DNA of 64,000 nt from Exiguobacterium oxidotolerans JCM 12280 (GTDB taxonomy: Bacteria; Bacillota; Bacilli; Exiguobacteriales; Exiguobacteriaceae). A model generated the notes under the pieces. The model was given only the letters and a program-made list of their open reading frames with translations. It had not been told where the DNA came from and did no database searches. Position 1 is the stretch's first letter. The number at the start of each line of letters is the position of its first letter. Shown piece after piece: positions 8,740 to 16,947 of this stretch. Both the position numbers and the translations under genes were made by a program. Location: positions 186,001 through 250,000 of the forward strand of contig NZ_JNIS01000001.1 in assembly GCF_000702625.1 (NCBI RefSeq), given 5' to 3'.

Positions 8740-8994
8740 ATGCAGACAGACCAAGAACTATTCGAACAAATCGAATTAAAAAATAGTCATGCCCTCGAGT
8801 TACTTTACGATCGGTATGAAACTTCTCTTTACCTTCTACTTAGACGCGTGACAACTGATGAAGCACGGATTCAACGGACGTTGGCACATATTTTTAAAGC
8901 TGTTTGGACCGAGCCACGCCGGCATACTTCCATTCACGGTTATGTCCTGGCAGCGATTAAACACGTTCAACACCCTACTCAGCCTGCCCATTAA
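8740..8994 (+). CDS. Small sigma-factor region-2-like protein
   Basis: An 84-residue protein starting at ATG 8740, chosen because AAGGAGGAG lies just upstream. Residues about 15-55 (ALELLYDRYETSLYLLLRR..., then IFKAVW) resemble the start of region 2 of ECF sigma factors, which often read AxxxLYDRYxxxLYxLAxRI and end in a Trp-containing helix. There is no region 4, so it cannot be a complete sigma factor. It could be a truncated sigma factor, an anti-sigma-like or RNA-polymerase-binding protein, or a remnant. It lies directly upstream of the csp array on the same strand without an obvious terminator. Confidence 0.55.
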   Translation: MQTDQELFEQIELKNSHALELLYDRYETSLYLLLRRVTTDEARIQRTLAHIFKAVWTEPRRHTSIHGYVLAAIKHVQHPTQPAH

Positions 8995-9129
8995 CTACAA
9001 ACAGACCTTGTCACTTTTATTCGTTAGGCCGAGACCGAACCCTTTAAAATTTAGGTGCACCTGGTGTTATTTCAAGTTTTTTAGTAAAATTTAACGATTT
9101 TTCTGTTTATTCCTTCCTTTTTTTTCGAA

Positions 9130-9256
9130 GGCATGCTATATTATTAAGTAATTATTGTTGTTCGGTGGAGATAAGAAGATTACTCTTTTAACTCGATGAA
9201 ATTGATCACGGTAGTAATAATCAGTGTGACTCAGTCGCACGCAGGAGGCAACACAC
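9130..9256 (+). promoter_or_regulatory. Promoter and long 5′ leader of csp copy 1
   Basis: An extended -10 (TGCTATATT, about 9134-9142) is followed by a leader of roughly 100 nt that is nearly identical in all four csp units. The leader ends with a hairpin GTGTGAC-TCA-GTCGCAC directly before GCAGGAGGC, the ribosome-binding site. Long structured leaders are known to control csp mRNA translation and stability with temperature. Confidence 0.65.
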
Positions 9257-9457
9257 ATGGAACAAGGTAAAGTAAAATGGTTTAACGCAGAAAAAGGTTT
9301 TGGCTTCATCGAACGTGAAAGCGGCGACGACGTTTTCGTTCACTTCTCAGCTATCCAAACTGATGGCTTCAAATCACTTGACGAAGGTCAAGAGGTTTCT
9401 TTCGAAGTTGAAGAAGGTCAACGCGGACCGCAAGCAACTAACGTTACTAAACTTTAA
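9257..9457 (+). CDS. cspA: Cold-shock protein, array copy 1
   Basis: A 66-residue cold-shock-domain protein, a single five-stranded β barrel that binds single-stranded RNA and DNA and acts as an RNA chaperone. RNP1 (KGFGFIER) and RNP2 (VFVHFS) are intact. It differs from the other three copies only at residue 5 (Lys instead of Thr). It is the first member of a tandem array with its own promoter, leader and terminator. Whether the proper name is cspA, B or D cannot be decided. Confidence 0.95.
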   Translation: MEQGKVKWFNAEKGFGFIERESGDDVFVHFSAIQTDGFKSLDEGQEVSFEVEEGQRGPQATNVTKL

Positions 9458-9464
9458 TTTCCTT

Positions 9465-9496
9465 AGAGGATTCGCATTTGCGAATCCTCTTTTTTA
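9465..9496 (+). terminator. Terminator of csp copy 1
   Basis: Perfect 12-bp stem AGAGGATTCGCA / TGCGAATCCTCT followed by T-rich sequence. Confidence 0.9.
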
Positions 9497-9519
9497 ATTC
9501 TTTTTCCGATTCCCCTTTC

Positions 9520-9657
9520 TTTCTCTCATCGGCTATGGTATATTATTAAGTAATTATTGTTGTTCGGTGGAGATACAAAGTTTACGCTTTAACTCGATGA
9601 AATTGATCACGGTAGTAATAATCAGTGTGACTCAGTCACACGCAGGAGGCAACACAC
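9520..9657 (+). promoter_or_regulatory. Promoter and leader of csp copy 2
   Basis: Extended -10 TGGTATATT (about 9536-9544) and a leader of about 100 nt. Just before the AGGAGG lies a perfect palindrome GTGTGAC-TCA-GTCACAC. The same arrangement recurs 401 bp downstream. Confidence 0.65.
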
Positions 9658-9858
9658 ATGGAACAAGGTACAGTAAAATGGTTTAACGCAGAAAAAGGTT
9701 TTGGCTTCATCGAACGTGAAAGCGGCGACGACGTTTTCGTTCACTTCTCAGCTATCCAAACTGATGGCTTCAAATCACTTGACGAAGGTCAAGAGGTTTC
9801 TTTCGAAGTTGAAGAAGGTCAACGCGGACCGCAAGCAACTAACGTTACTAAACTTTAA
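9658..9858 (+). CDS. cspA: Cold-shock protein, array copy 2
   Basis: A 66-residue cold-shock-domain protein with Thr at position 5 and otherwise the same sequence as copy 1, including both RNP motifs. Start lies exactly 401 bp after the start of copy 1. The DNA is almost identical to copies 3 and 4, showing recent duplication or gene conversion. RNA chaperone role as for the family. Confidence 0.95.
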   Translation: MEQGTVKWFNAEKGFGFIERESGDDVFVHFSAIQTDGFKSLDEGQEVSFEVEEGQRGPQATNVTKL

Positions 9859-9865
9859 TTTCCTT

Positions 9866-9897
9866 AGAGGATTTGCTGATGCAAATCCTCTTTTTTA
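9866..9897 (+). terminator. Terminator of csp copy 2
   Basis: Stem AGAGGATTTGC / GCAAATCCTCT with loop TGAT and a following T-run. The stem sequence differs from copy 1 by paired changes that keep it intact. Confidence 0.9.
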
Positions 9898-9920
9898 ATT
9901 CTTTTTCCGATTCCCCTTTC

Positions 9921-10058
9921 TTTCTCTCATCGGCTATGGTATATTATTAAGTAATTATTGTTGTTCGGTGGAGATACAAAGTTTACGCTTTAACTCGATG
10001 AAATTGATCACGGTAGTAATAATCAGTGTGACTCAGTCACACGCAGGAGGCAACACAC
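9921..10058 (+). promoter_or_regulatory. Promoter and leader of csp copy 3
   Basis: Same extended -10 (TGGTATATT), leader and pre-ribosome-binding-site palindrome as copy 2, displaced by 401 bp. Confidence 0.65.
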
Positions 10059-10259
10059 ATGGAACAAGGTACAGTAAAATGGTTTAACGCAGAAAAAGGT
10101 TTTGGCTTCATCGAACGTGAAAGCGGCGACGACGTTTTCGTTCACTTCTCAGCTATCCAAACTGATGGCTTCAAATCACTTGACGAAGGTCAAGAGGTTT
10201 CTTTCGAAGTTGAAGAAGGTCAACGCGGACCGCAAGCAACTAACGTTACTAAACTTTAA
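10059..10259 (+). CDS. cspA: Cold-shock protein, array copy 3
   Basis: A 66-residue cold-shock-domain protein identical in sequence to copies 2 and 4. Intact RNP1 and RNP2. The 401-bp unit from the copy 2 terminator to the copy 3 terminator appears unchanged relative to the preceding unit, so copies 2 and 3 look like the youngest duplication. Confidence 0.95.
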   Translation: MEQGTVKWFNAEKGFGFIERESGDDVFVHFSAIQTDGFKSLDEGQEVSFEVEEGQRGPQATNVTKL

Positions 10260-10266
10260 TTTCCTT

Positions 10267-10298
10267 AGAGGATTTGCTGATGCAAATCCTCTTTTTTA
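10267..10298 (+). terminator. Terminator of csp copy 3
   Basis: Same AGAGGATTTGC / GCAAATCCTCT hairpin with T-run as copy 2. Confidence 0.9.
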
Positions 10299-10321
10299 AT
10301 TCTTTTTCCGATTCCCCTTTC

Positions 10322-10459
10322 TTTCTCTCATCGGCTATGGTATATTATTAAGTAATTATTGTTGTTCGGTGGAGATACAAAGTTTACGCTTTAACTCGAT
10401 GAAATTGATCACGGTAGTAATAATCAGTGTGACTCAGTCGCACGCAGGAGGCAACACAC
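10322..10459 (+). promoter_or_regulatory. Promoter and leader of csp copy 4
   Basis: Extended -10 TGGTATATT and the shared leader. The hairpin before AGGAGG carries GTCGCAC on its right arm, as in copy 1, giving one G-U pair instead of an A-U pair. Confidence 0.65.
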
Positions 10460-10660
10460 ATGGAACAAGGTACAGTAAAATGGTTTAACGCAGAAAAAGG
10501 TTTTGGCTTTATCGAACGTGAAAGCGGCGACGACGTTTTCGTTCACTTCTCAGCTATCCAAACTGATGGCTTCAAATCACTTGACGAAGGTCAAGAGGTT
10601 TCTTTCGAAGTTGAAGAAGGTCAACGCGGACCGCAAGCAACTAACGTTACTAAACTTTAA
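10460..10660 (+). CDS. cspA: Cold-shock protein, array copy 4
   Basis: A 66-residue cold-shock-domain protein identical to copies 2 and 3. One silent change (TTT for TTC in the RNP1 region) is visible. It is the last member of the array and ends with a different terminator, so the repeat unit boundary lies just before that hairpin. Confidence 0.95.
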   Translation: MEQGTVKWFNAEKGFGFIERESGDDVFVHFSAIQTDGFKSLDEGQEVSFEVEEGQRGPQATNVTKL

Positions 10661-10666
10661 TTTTTT

Positions 10667-10697
10667 AAGACCTTGCTGATGCAAGGTCTTTTTTTAA
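10667..10697 (+). terminator. Terminator of csp copy 4
   Basis: Stem AAGACCTTGC / GCAAGGTCTT with loop TGAT and a T-run. The loop matches copies 2 and 3 but the stem has diverged in a compensated way. Confidence 0.9.
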
Positions 10698-10741
10698 TTT
10701 CATTCATGATAAACTTCATACGTATAGAAAGGAGAACTTCC

Positions 10742-11125
10742 ATGCAACTCTCAATACAAGAACAATTGCAACATGTCTTACAAGCAAGACACAACCATTT
10801 GATGGCTGGAAACCGAGAAGCGATGAATGAACTCTTAACTCCTAATTTCTCGTTCATCGATGGACTTGGACGACAATTCGACGCAGAAACTTATTTAGAT
10901 CACTATGTTGACGTTGATTTGATAAAATGGGTTTCTTCTATAGATGAATCGATGACTGTCGAGCTTTTTGAGACGACTGCCTTAGTACAAACGTTGACAG
11001 AGGACCAGTTTCAATATGGGACGACGTCTTATGTAGGACGTTTTCGTATCGTCTCCCTTTATCAACTGACGGACACAGGCTGGAAGTGGCATTTTTCGCA
11101 AGCGACGTCGCTTGATCAAGATTAA
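10742..11125 (+). CDS. NTF2-like (SnoaL/DUF4440-type) protein
   Basis: A 127-residue protein. The start is ATG 10742 behind AAAGGAGAACTTCC; a longer frame from 10673 runs through the csp4 terminator and is rejected. The N-terminal helix with LQARHNHLMAGNREAMNELLTPNFSFID and the C-terminal strand pair ending in GWKWHFSQATSL fit the NTF2-like cone fold of SnoaL/DUF4440 proteins. These bind small ligands or catalyse simple isomerisations. No catalytic residues can be assigned and no operon partner is present. Confidence 0.65.
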   Translation: MQLSIQEQLQHVLQARHNHLMAGNREAMNELLTPNFSFIDGLGRQFDAETYLDHYVDVDLIKWVSSIDESMTVELFETTALVQTLTEDQFQYGTTSYVGRFRIVSLYQLTDTGWKWHFSQATSLDQD

Positions 11126-11149
11126 ATAAATTCAACGCTCTACTAGACT

Positions 11150-11191
11150 CGCTTTAAAGATTGACTCCTTAATTATTTAATCTTTAAAGCG
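11150..11191. terminator. First of two hairpins after the NTF2-like gene
   Basis: Perfect 13-bp stem CGCTTTAAAGATT / AATCTTTAAAGCG. No T-run follows, so it may be a stabilising hairpin in front of the true terminator. Confidence 0.6.
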
Positions 11192-11198
11192 TGACTTA

Positions 11199-11243
11199 AG
11201 CCAGTTTTCCTGACCATTACGGACAGGAAAACTGGCTTTTTTT
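11199..11243 (+). terminator. Terminator after the NTF2-like gene
   Basis: Perfect 14-bp stem AGCCAGTTTTCCTG / CAGGAAAACTGGCT followed by seven or more T. Confidence 0.9.
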
Positions 11244-11400
11244 GTCTCTGAGCGTATATAAACAAGCACTTTTTCTGCAGAAGTTGCCTAAAAATACTGA
11301 AAGCTGGTCCTAGGCATCTCTAAAATTGAGTTTCGGTCGATTCTTGAGTCAATTCCTTTTTATATTCCAATTCGGTACTTGAAATCTACTCGAAAGCAAT

Positions 11401-11429
11401 TTGAAAATCCGTTTTCATTCCGTTACACT
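11401..11429 (+). promoter_or_regulatory. σA-type promoter of the serC operon
   Basis: TTGAAA (11401-11406) and TACACT (11424-11429) separated by 17 bases, 47 bp before the serC start. The roughly 150 bases upstream hold no recognisable gene or T-box. Confidence 0.65.
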
Positions 11430-11475
11430 AAAGTTGCATGTATTTTCTGAAAATTAACGAGAAAGAAGGAATTGG

Positions 11476-12540
11476 ATGACTGTTTTTAACTTTTCCGCAG
11501 GTCCCGCCGTTTTACCTGAACCTGTCTTACGTAAAGCACAATCGGAATTATTGAATTATCGAGGGTCCCATCAGTCTGTCCTCGAGCTCAGTCATCGCTC
11601 CGCCCTATTCGAAGCAATCTTAGACGATGCAACGTCGCTCGTCCGCGAACTGCTTGAAGTGCCGTTAGACTATGATGTCTTGTTCTTGCAGGGTGGCGCA
11701 ACGCTCCAATTTTCCATGTTGCCACTGAACCTTGCGATGACTCATCGTGTCGACTTCATCGATACGGGCGGCTGGTCGCAAAAGGCGATTGCCGATGCTG
11801 CTCCTTATGCATCGACACGCATCATCGCCTCTTCCCGTGACGATCACTATCGGTCGATTCCGGCCGGTCCTTTTATTTCGGATGCCGATTATCTACACGT
11901 GACATGGAACAACACGCTTGAAGGGACGACTTTTCAGGAAGCTCCACGTGTCAACGTCCCGCTCGTCGCTGATTTTTCTTCATCAATTTTATCAGAACCG
12001 ATTGATGTCAACGCGTTCGACGTCATCTATGCAGGTGCTCAAAAAAACCTCGGTGCTGCCGGTATGACACTTGTCATCATCAAAAAAAGTTTAGTCGAGC
12101 AGACACCTTCTGCTCTCGGTTCATACTTACGTTATGACGTTCATGCGAAACACCATTCACTCTACAATACACCACCTACGTATAGTATTTATTTAACGAA
12201 ACTCGTTCTCGAATGGATAAAACAAGAGGGCGGATTACAGACAATCACGGCACGCAACCGTGCTCAAGCCGCCTCGCTTTATGATGCGCTCGACCACTCC
12301 AACCTGTTTTCGAATCAAGTCGCTCACGCAGATCGAAGTTTGATGAACATCCCGTTTTCGACGGGACAACAAGCCTTAGACGATGCCTTTATCGCATACG
12401 CCGAACGACACGGCTTAGTGAACCTACAAGGACATCGTTCTGTCGGCGGTATGCGGGCTAGCCTTTATAATGCGATGCCGACCACTGGTGTCGAAGCTTT
12501 ACTATCCGTCTTACGTAAATTTGAACAGGGGGAACGTTAA
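11476..12540 (+). CDS. serC: Phosphoserine aminotransferase
   Basis: A 354-residue class-V aminotransferase that converts 3-phosphohydroxypyruvate and glutamate to phosphoserine, the second step of serine synthesis. The N terminus FNFSAGPAVLPEPVL is diagnostic. The PLP lysine is Lys190 in AGAQKNLGAAG. Ribosome-binding site AGAAGGAATT precedes the ATG. The stop codon abuts the serA start (12541), so the genes are translationally coupled. Confidence 0.95.
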   Translation: MTVFNFSAGPAVLPEPVLRKAQSELLNYRGSHQSVLELSHRSALFEAILDDATSLVRELLEVPLDYDVLFLQGGATLQFSMLPLNLAMTHRVDFIDTGGWSQKAIADAAPYASTRIIASSRDDHYRSIPAGPFISDADYLHVTWNNTLEGTTFQEAPRVNVPLVADFSSSILSEPIDVNAFDVIYAGAQKNLGAAGMTLVIIKKSLVEQTPSALGSYLRYDVHAKHHSLYNTPPTYSIYLTKLVLEWIKQEGGLQTITARNRAQAASLYDALDHSNLFSNQVAHADRSLMNIPFSTGQQALDDAFIAYAERHGLVNLQGHRSVGGMRASLYNAMPTTGVEALLSVLRKFEQGER

Positions 12541-13698
12541 ATGTACCAAATCCAGTTGTGGAATGATTTGTCTGAAAAAGGGCTGAGTCGCTTTACGGAC
12601 GATTACCACGTCCATCGCCAAGTTGAGGCACCAGATGCTTTCCTCGTTCGAAGCAAAGACTTACACGGGATGCAGTTCGCCGACTCCCTGAAGGCAGTCG
12701 CCCGTGCTGGCGTCGGTGTCAACACAATCCCGCTCGACCAACTCGCAAATCGTGGAATCCCCGTCTTTTCGACGCCCGGTGCGAATGCGAATGCCGTTAA
12801 GGAACTTGTCATCGCCAGTCTCTTTTTGACAGCCCGAAAATTGATACCGAGTATCCTTTGGACGAATAATCTACGCGGACCAGACATCCCGGAACGGATC
12901 GAAGCCAACAAGCGGCAATTTGTCGGGACAGAACTGTTAGGTAAACGAATCGGCATCGTTGGTCTCGGGGCAATCGGGGCAAATCTTGCTAATACGCTAC
13001 ATGAGTTGGGGATGACCGTTTCCGGTTACGATCCGCATATGTCGATTGAATCCGCTTGGCAGGTCTCAAACCAAATTCATCGGGTGACGAACCTTGAAGA
13101 ACTTCTTGCGACGAGTGACTATGTCACGCTCCACCTTCCACTCGTCGATGCAACACATCATCTGCTCGACGAACGCTTGTTGTCGAAAGTAAAACAAGGT
13201 GCGACGCTACTTAATTTTTCGCGTGGTGAGTTGATTGATGAAGCTGCACTCGCGACCGTCCTGAAATCTGGTCGCCTCGCGAACTATGTCACAGACTTTC
13301 CGAATGCCTTCATTTTATCATTACCGCGGGTCATCCCTTTTCCGCATATCGGAGCATCGACCGGTGAGGCCGAAGAAAACTGCGCCATCATGGCAGTCGA
13401 TCAATTGAAGACCTTTCTCGAGACAGGCAACATTCGTCATTCCGTCAATTTCCCGTCAGTCGAGCTACCGGACTCCGGTAAACGACGCTTGACGATTGCC
13501 CATCAAAACATTCCGAACATGGTCGGTCAGATTGCTTCCGTTCTCGCGACGGAGCGGATTAACATCGCGAACATGATTAACGGTAGCAAAGGGCCGATTG
13601 CCTATACGATCATCGATATCGATAACCATCTTGACGAAACGATTTCCTTGACGCAGCTCGATGCGATTCCCGGCATCTTAAAAACACGACTACTTTAA
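12541..13698 (+). CDS. serA: D-3-phosphoglycerate dehydrogenase, short ACT-containing type
   Basis: A 385-residue D-isomer-specific 2-hydroxyacid dehydrogenase, first enzyme of the phosphorylated serine pathway. The NAD-binding signature GLGAIG is at 141-146. A catalytic HIGAST motif with the active-site His is near residue 267. The C-terminal ~70 residues (NIPNMVGQIASVLATERINI) form an ACT-type regulatory domain for serine feedback. The intervening ASB domain of long SerA forms is absent. Sits between serC and DUF1015. Confidence 0.94.
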   Translation: MYQIQLWNDLSEKGLSRFTDDYHVHRQVEAPDAFLVRSKDLHGMQFADSLKAVARAGVGVNTIPLDQLANRGIPVFSTPGANANAVKELVIASLFLTARKLIPSILWTNNLRGPDIPERIEANKRQFVGTELLGKRIGIVGLGAIGANLANTLHELGMTVSGYDPHMSIESAWQVSNQIHRVTNLEELLATSDYVTLHLPLVDATHHLLDERLLSKVKQGATLLNFSRGELIDEAALATVLKSGRLANYVTDFPNAFILSLPRVIPFPHIGASTGEAEENCAIMAVDQLKTFLETGNIRHSVNFPSVELPDSGKRRLTIAHQNIPNMVGQIASVLATERINIANMINGSKGPIAYTIIDIDNHLDETISLTQLDAIPGILKTRLL

Positions 13699-13710
13699 AG
13701 GAGTGATCTC

Positions 13711-14919
13711 ATGCCAACATTCGAACCTTTCCAGGCACTACGACCACAAAGCAAATATGCAGAAACGTTCTCTTCGCTACCTTATGATGTCTTCAACCGG
13801 GCTGAAGGACGGGTCGAGGTACGCCGTCGCCCATTATCCTTCCTTCGGATCGACAAAGCTGAAGTGACGCTACCTGATCTAATCGATGAGCACGACATGC
13901 GTGTTTATCAACAAGCTGCCCTCCACTTCAAAGATGCACGCGATAGTCAAATCTTAAAACTCGACGAAGATGAATGTTATTACCTCTATCGTCTCCGTGA
14001 TGGCGAGCATGTCCAAACAGGTTTTGTCGGTTGCGTGTCCGTATCTGACTACGACGACGGCTTCATCCGTAAACACGAATTTACGCGTCCTGATAAGGAG
14101 CGAGATCGCGTCCGTCAAATCGATGCGTTAGAGGCACATACCGGTCCCATCCTACTCGCCCATCAACCGGATGATGAACTCAATCGAATCGTTGCAGAAC
14201 AGAGTACAAATGTCCCGCTCTATCAGTTCACCACCGAGGACGGGATTGAACATACCATTTTTAAGATTACAAATCGTTCTGACATGCTGACGATCGGGAG
14301 TCAGTTTGCTCGTCATGATGCACTGTACATCGCGGACGGACATCACCGGGCAGAAGCGGCATCAAAAGTTGCAAAATTACATCCGGACAACGATGAAGCA
14401 CAACTGTTCCTCGCTGTCTCCTTCTCAAGTGACCAACTAAAGATCATGGGGTATCATCGCGCTGTCGAAGATCTTTACGGACAATCGGTCGACGAATTAC
14501 TCGAACGGATCAGTCAACGCTTCACCGTGACGGTTGGTCGTGCTGAAACGACGCAAAAACACCGGTTTGAGATGTATCTTAAGCAACAATGGTATACGCT
14601 CGATTACACAGCGCAGCAGACGACTGTCAAAGACAATCTTGACGTCTCTATCCTTCAACATGAACTTTTGACACCCTTTTTAGGGATTGAAGATCCTCGG
14701 ACCGATGCACGGATTCAATTCGTCGGTGGCATCCGTGGGTATGCCGGACTAGAACAACTCGTTGATCACGGGACGATGGCAGTTGCCTTTCACCTACATC
14801 CGACCGACTTGACGGATTTGATGCAAGTCGCGGATGCAAATCAAGTCATGCCGCCAAAATCGACGTGGTTCGAACCAAAACTGCGTAGCGGTTTACTGAT
14901 TCATCGCTTTTTCAGCTAA
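13711..14919 (+). CDS. DUF1015 family protein linked to serine synthesis
   Basis: A 402-residue DUF1015 protein (PYDVFNRAEG near the N terminus; the central ADGHHRAEAA at about residue 210). It starts 12 bp after serA behind AAAGGAGTGATCTC, so it is the third gene of the serC-serA operon. DUF1015 genes are known to sit beside serA and serC in many genomes. The protein has no established activity. No phosphoserine phosphatase (serB) is in the operon, so a role in the last step or in regulating the pathway is conceivable, but this is inference only. Confidence 0.85.
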   Translation: MPTFEPFQALRPQSKYAETFSSLPYDVFNRAEGRVEVRRRPLSFLRIDKAEVTLPDLIDEHDMRVYQQAALHFKDARDSQILKLDEDECYYLYRLRDGEHVQTGFVGCVSVSDYDDGFIRKHEFTRPDKERDRVRQIDALEAHTGPILLAHQPDDELNRIVAEQSTNVPLYQFTTEDGIEHTIFKITNRSDMLTIGSQFARHDALYIADGHHRAEAASKVAKLHPDNDEAQLFLAVSFSSDQLKIMGYHRAVEDLYGQSVDELLERISQRFTVTVGRAETTQKHRFEMYLKQQWYTLDYTAQQTTVKDNLDVSILQHELLTPFLGIEDPRTDARIQFVGGIRGYAGLEQLVDHGTMAVAFHLHPTDLTDLMQVADANQVMPPKSTWFEPKLRSGLLIHRFFS

Positions 14920-14925
14920 CGATAT

Positions 14926-14962
14926 AAAAGGATTGGCGCAAAAATTGCGCCAATCCTTTTTC
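14926..14962. terminator. Bidirectional terminator between the serine operon and GH13 gene
   Basis: Stem AAAGGATTGGCGCAA / TTGCGCCAATCCTTT with A-run and T-run flanks between convergent genes. Confidence 0.9.
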
Positions 14963-16747
14963 TTATCCATTCTTTACTTGTAAGATCGTCCCATGGATTG
15001 GCCCTACGTTGATTTCACCAGCCCACTCCGTTCCGTCCAGTAAGTCGACTGCACGTCCTGAAAATTCGAACCGCGTTTCTTTCTCCCCATTGTTGATGAG
15101 GATTAGATAGTCCCCATGTGGTGAGGAGCGCCGGATAACGAACTGATTTTTTTCGTCATCGATTTGCTCAAAGACATACGATGCTTCGTTTGCGAGCGCC
15201 GGATGAGCTTTTCGTAACGCAATCAATTCCGTTACGTAGCTAAGCAGTTCTGTATCTTGTTTTTCTTGATCCCACTCCATACATTTCCGGTTTGCCGGAT
15301 CCTGCCCACCGCTCATACCGATCTCATCACCATAATAGATGACAGGACTTCCCGTGAAGGTTAAGAGCGATAATAAAAGCAGTCGCATCCGTTCCTTATC
15401 GCCACCCGCTCGTGTCAATGCACGTGGTGTGTCGTGCGAGCCAACTAAGTTAAACATCACCTCGTTGACGTTCATCGCGTTCCCGTTCAAGTTCCGGACG
15501 ACGGCATAACTAAATTCAGAGGCTGTCGTTTCTCGTGTCGCAAAGAAGGTCAAGAACGCTTCCGTCAGTCCGTAGTTCATAACGGCATCAAACTGATCTC
15601 CAAACAACCACTCTTGCGAATCCGTCCAGCATTCTCCGACGATATAGGCTTCCGGATTTGCCGCACGTACTTCTTTTCTGAAGTCACGCCAAAAGGCATG
15701 ATCGACTTCACTCGCGACATCGAGCCGCCAGCCGTCAATTCCAAACTGTTCGACCCAGTATCGCCCGACTTTCAACAGATAGGCTTTGACATCCGCATTC
15801 GCCGTGTTCAGCTTCGGCATGTTCGCTTCAAAAGCAAATACTTCATAGTTCGGCGGGTCCATCTCGAGCGGAAACGAATCAATCATGAACCAATCGGCAT
15901 ATTCTGAATCAGCCCCCCGTTTGATGACATCCTGGAACGTCGGGTGGTCGACACTAACATGATTAAAGACGGCGTCGAGTAATACGCGAATCCCGTTCGC
16001 ATGTAACAGTTCGACCATCTCACGAAACTTCGCTTCCGTCCCGAATGCAGGATCGAGTTTCAAATAGTCAAGTGTGTCGTATTTATGATTGGAGGGTGCG
16101 GCGAAAACCGGACAGAAATAAATTCCGTTAATCCCCAAGTTTTTCAAATAACTGATGTTGTCAATCACCCCTTGAAAATCGCCACCGAAGTGATTCTCGT
16201 ACGCCGGTGCTTCCGACGCCCACGGGACCGTTCCTTGTCGGTCGTTCGTAACGTCTCCATTCGCAAACCGGTCAGGGAAAATTTGATACCAGACCGTCTC
16301 TTTGACCCATGCTGGGGCATCGAATACATCGACTGCATTGATGTACGGAACGGCAAAATAATAACCGGGGTGGTCGAGCGGAATCTCGTCATACCATCCC
16401 CGTTCCGTGTAGATTGCCGTTTCCTCAGCAGTCGACAACTCAAATCCATAACGGACGCGTCTTCGACTCGGTTTTATGGCGACGAACCAATAGTCGTGCG
16501 TCGCGTCAGCACCTGTCCGCATCATCGGTGTTTGCTGCGTTTTCCAAAACTTTTCTTTATCCGGATCAAAGTTCCAGTCCCGATCCTCTTCTCGTTCTGC
16601 ATCCCACTCGTATGGATCACCATGAATCAGAATAATGCGGTCGACATCCCCTTTTGCTGTCGTCAACCTGATATGGACTGTTTCTTGATCATACTTATAG
16701 ACATATGGCGACATCGCCCGGTGAAAAACGGCCTGCTTATTAATAAT
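14963..16747 (-). CDS. Neopullulanase/cyclomaltodextrinase-type GH13 glycosidase
   Basis: GH13 enzyme of the neopullulanase, cyclomaltodextrinase and maltogenic amylase group that degrades maltodextrins in the cytosol (no signal peptide). An N-terminal CBM34-like domain precedes the TIM barrel. Catalytic residues, numbered from the internal ATG at 16714, are Asp332 (GWRLDVASE), Glu361 (VGECW) and Asp428 (VGSHDT); DAVFNHV is region I. The ATG at 16714 has no ribosome-binding site. AAGGAGTGACGG lies in front of two in-frame ATT codons (16747, 16744), and the extra residues INKQAVFHRA match the family N terminus, so an AUU start is proposed. Monocistronic, divergent from yeeI. Confidence 0.88.
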   Translation of the reverse strand: MINKQAVFHRAMSPYVYKYDQETVHIRLTTAKGDVDRIILIHGDPYEWDAEREEDRDWNFDPDKEKFWKTQQTPMMRTGADATHDYWFVAIKPSRRRVRYGFELSTAEETAIYTERGWYDEIPLDHPGYYFAVPYINAVDVFDAPAWVKETVWYQIFPDRFANGDVTNDRQGTVPWASEAPAYENHFGGDFQGVIDNISYLKNLGINGIYFCPVFAAPSNHKYDTLDYLKLDPAFGTEAKFREMVELLHANGIRVLLDAVFNHVSVDHPTFQDVIKRGADSEYADWFMIDSFPLEMDPPNYEVFAFEANMPKLNTANADVKAYLLKVGRYWVEQFGIDGWRLDVASEVDHAFWRDFRKEVRAANPEAYIVGECWTDSQEWLFGDQFDAVMNYGLTEAFLTFFATRETTASEFSYAVVRNLNGNAMNVNEVMFNLVGSHDTPRALTRAGGDKERMRLLLLSLLTFTGSPVIYYGDEIGMSGGQDPANRKCMEWDQEKQDTELLSYVTELIALRKAHPALANEASYVFEQIDDEKNQFVIRRSSPHGDYLILINNGEKETRFEFSGRAVDLLDGTEWAGEINVGPIHGTILQVKNG

Positions 16748-16947
16748 CCGTCACTCCTTCAGAATAGCTGTAGATTTAGTTCTTGTTCCCGACTTTGTAC
16801 TACTTATAAACGTTTTCCGCAAAAAGTCAGCTATTCCCTCACCATTTTGATTCAATATCTGGCTGTTTTTGATGTATACTGATAACGCAGAGGAAGCCGT
16901 CTGGTTTCCAAATCAAATCGAAGTCATGTGAAAGAGAGTGGATTCTG

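Noticed and set aside
9300-9497. Second open frame overlapping each csp gene (also at 9701 and 10102)
   Set aside because: It is the +1 frame of the repeated csp DNA, has no ribosome-binding site and runs through the terminator; its conservation follows from the duplication.
10673-10741. Longer N terminus for the NTF2-like protein
   Set aside because: The extension overlaps the csp4 terminator, and the ATG at 10742 has a strong ribosome-binding site.
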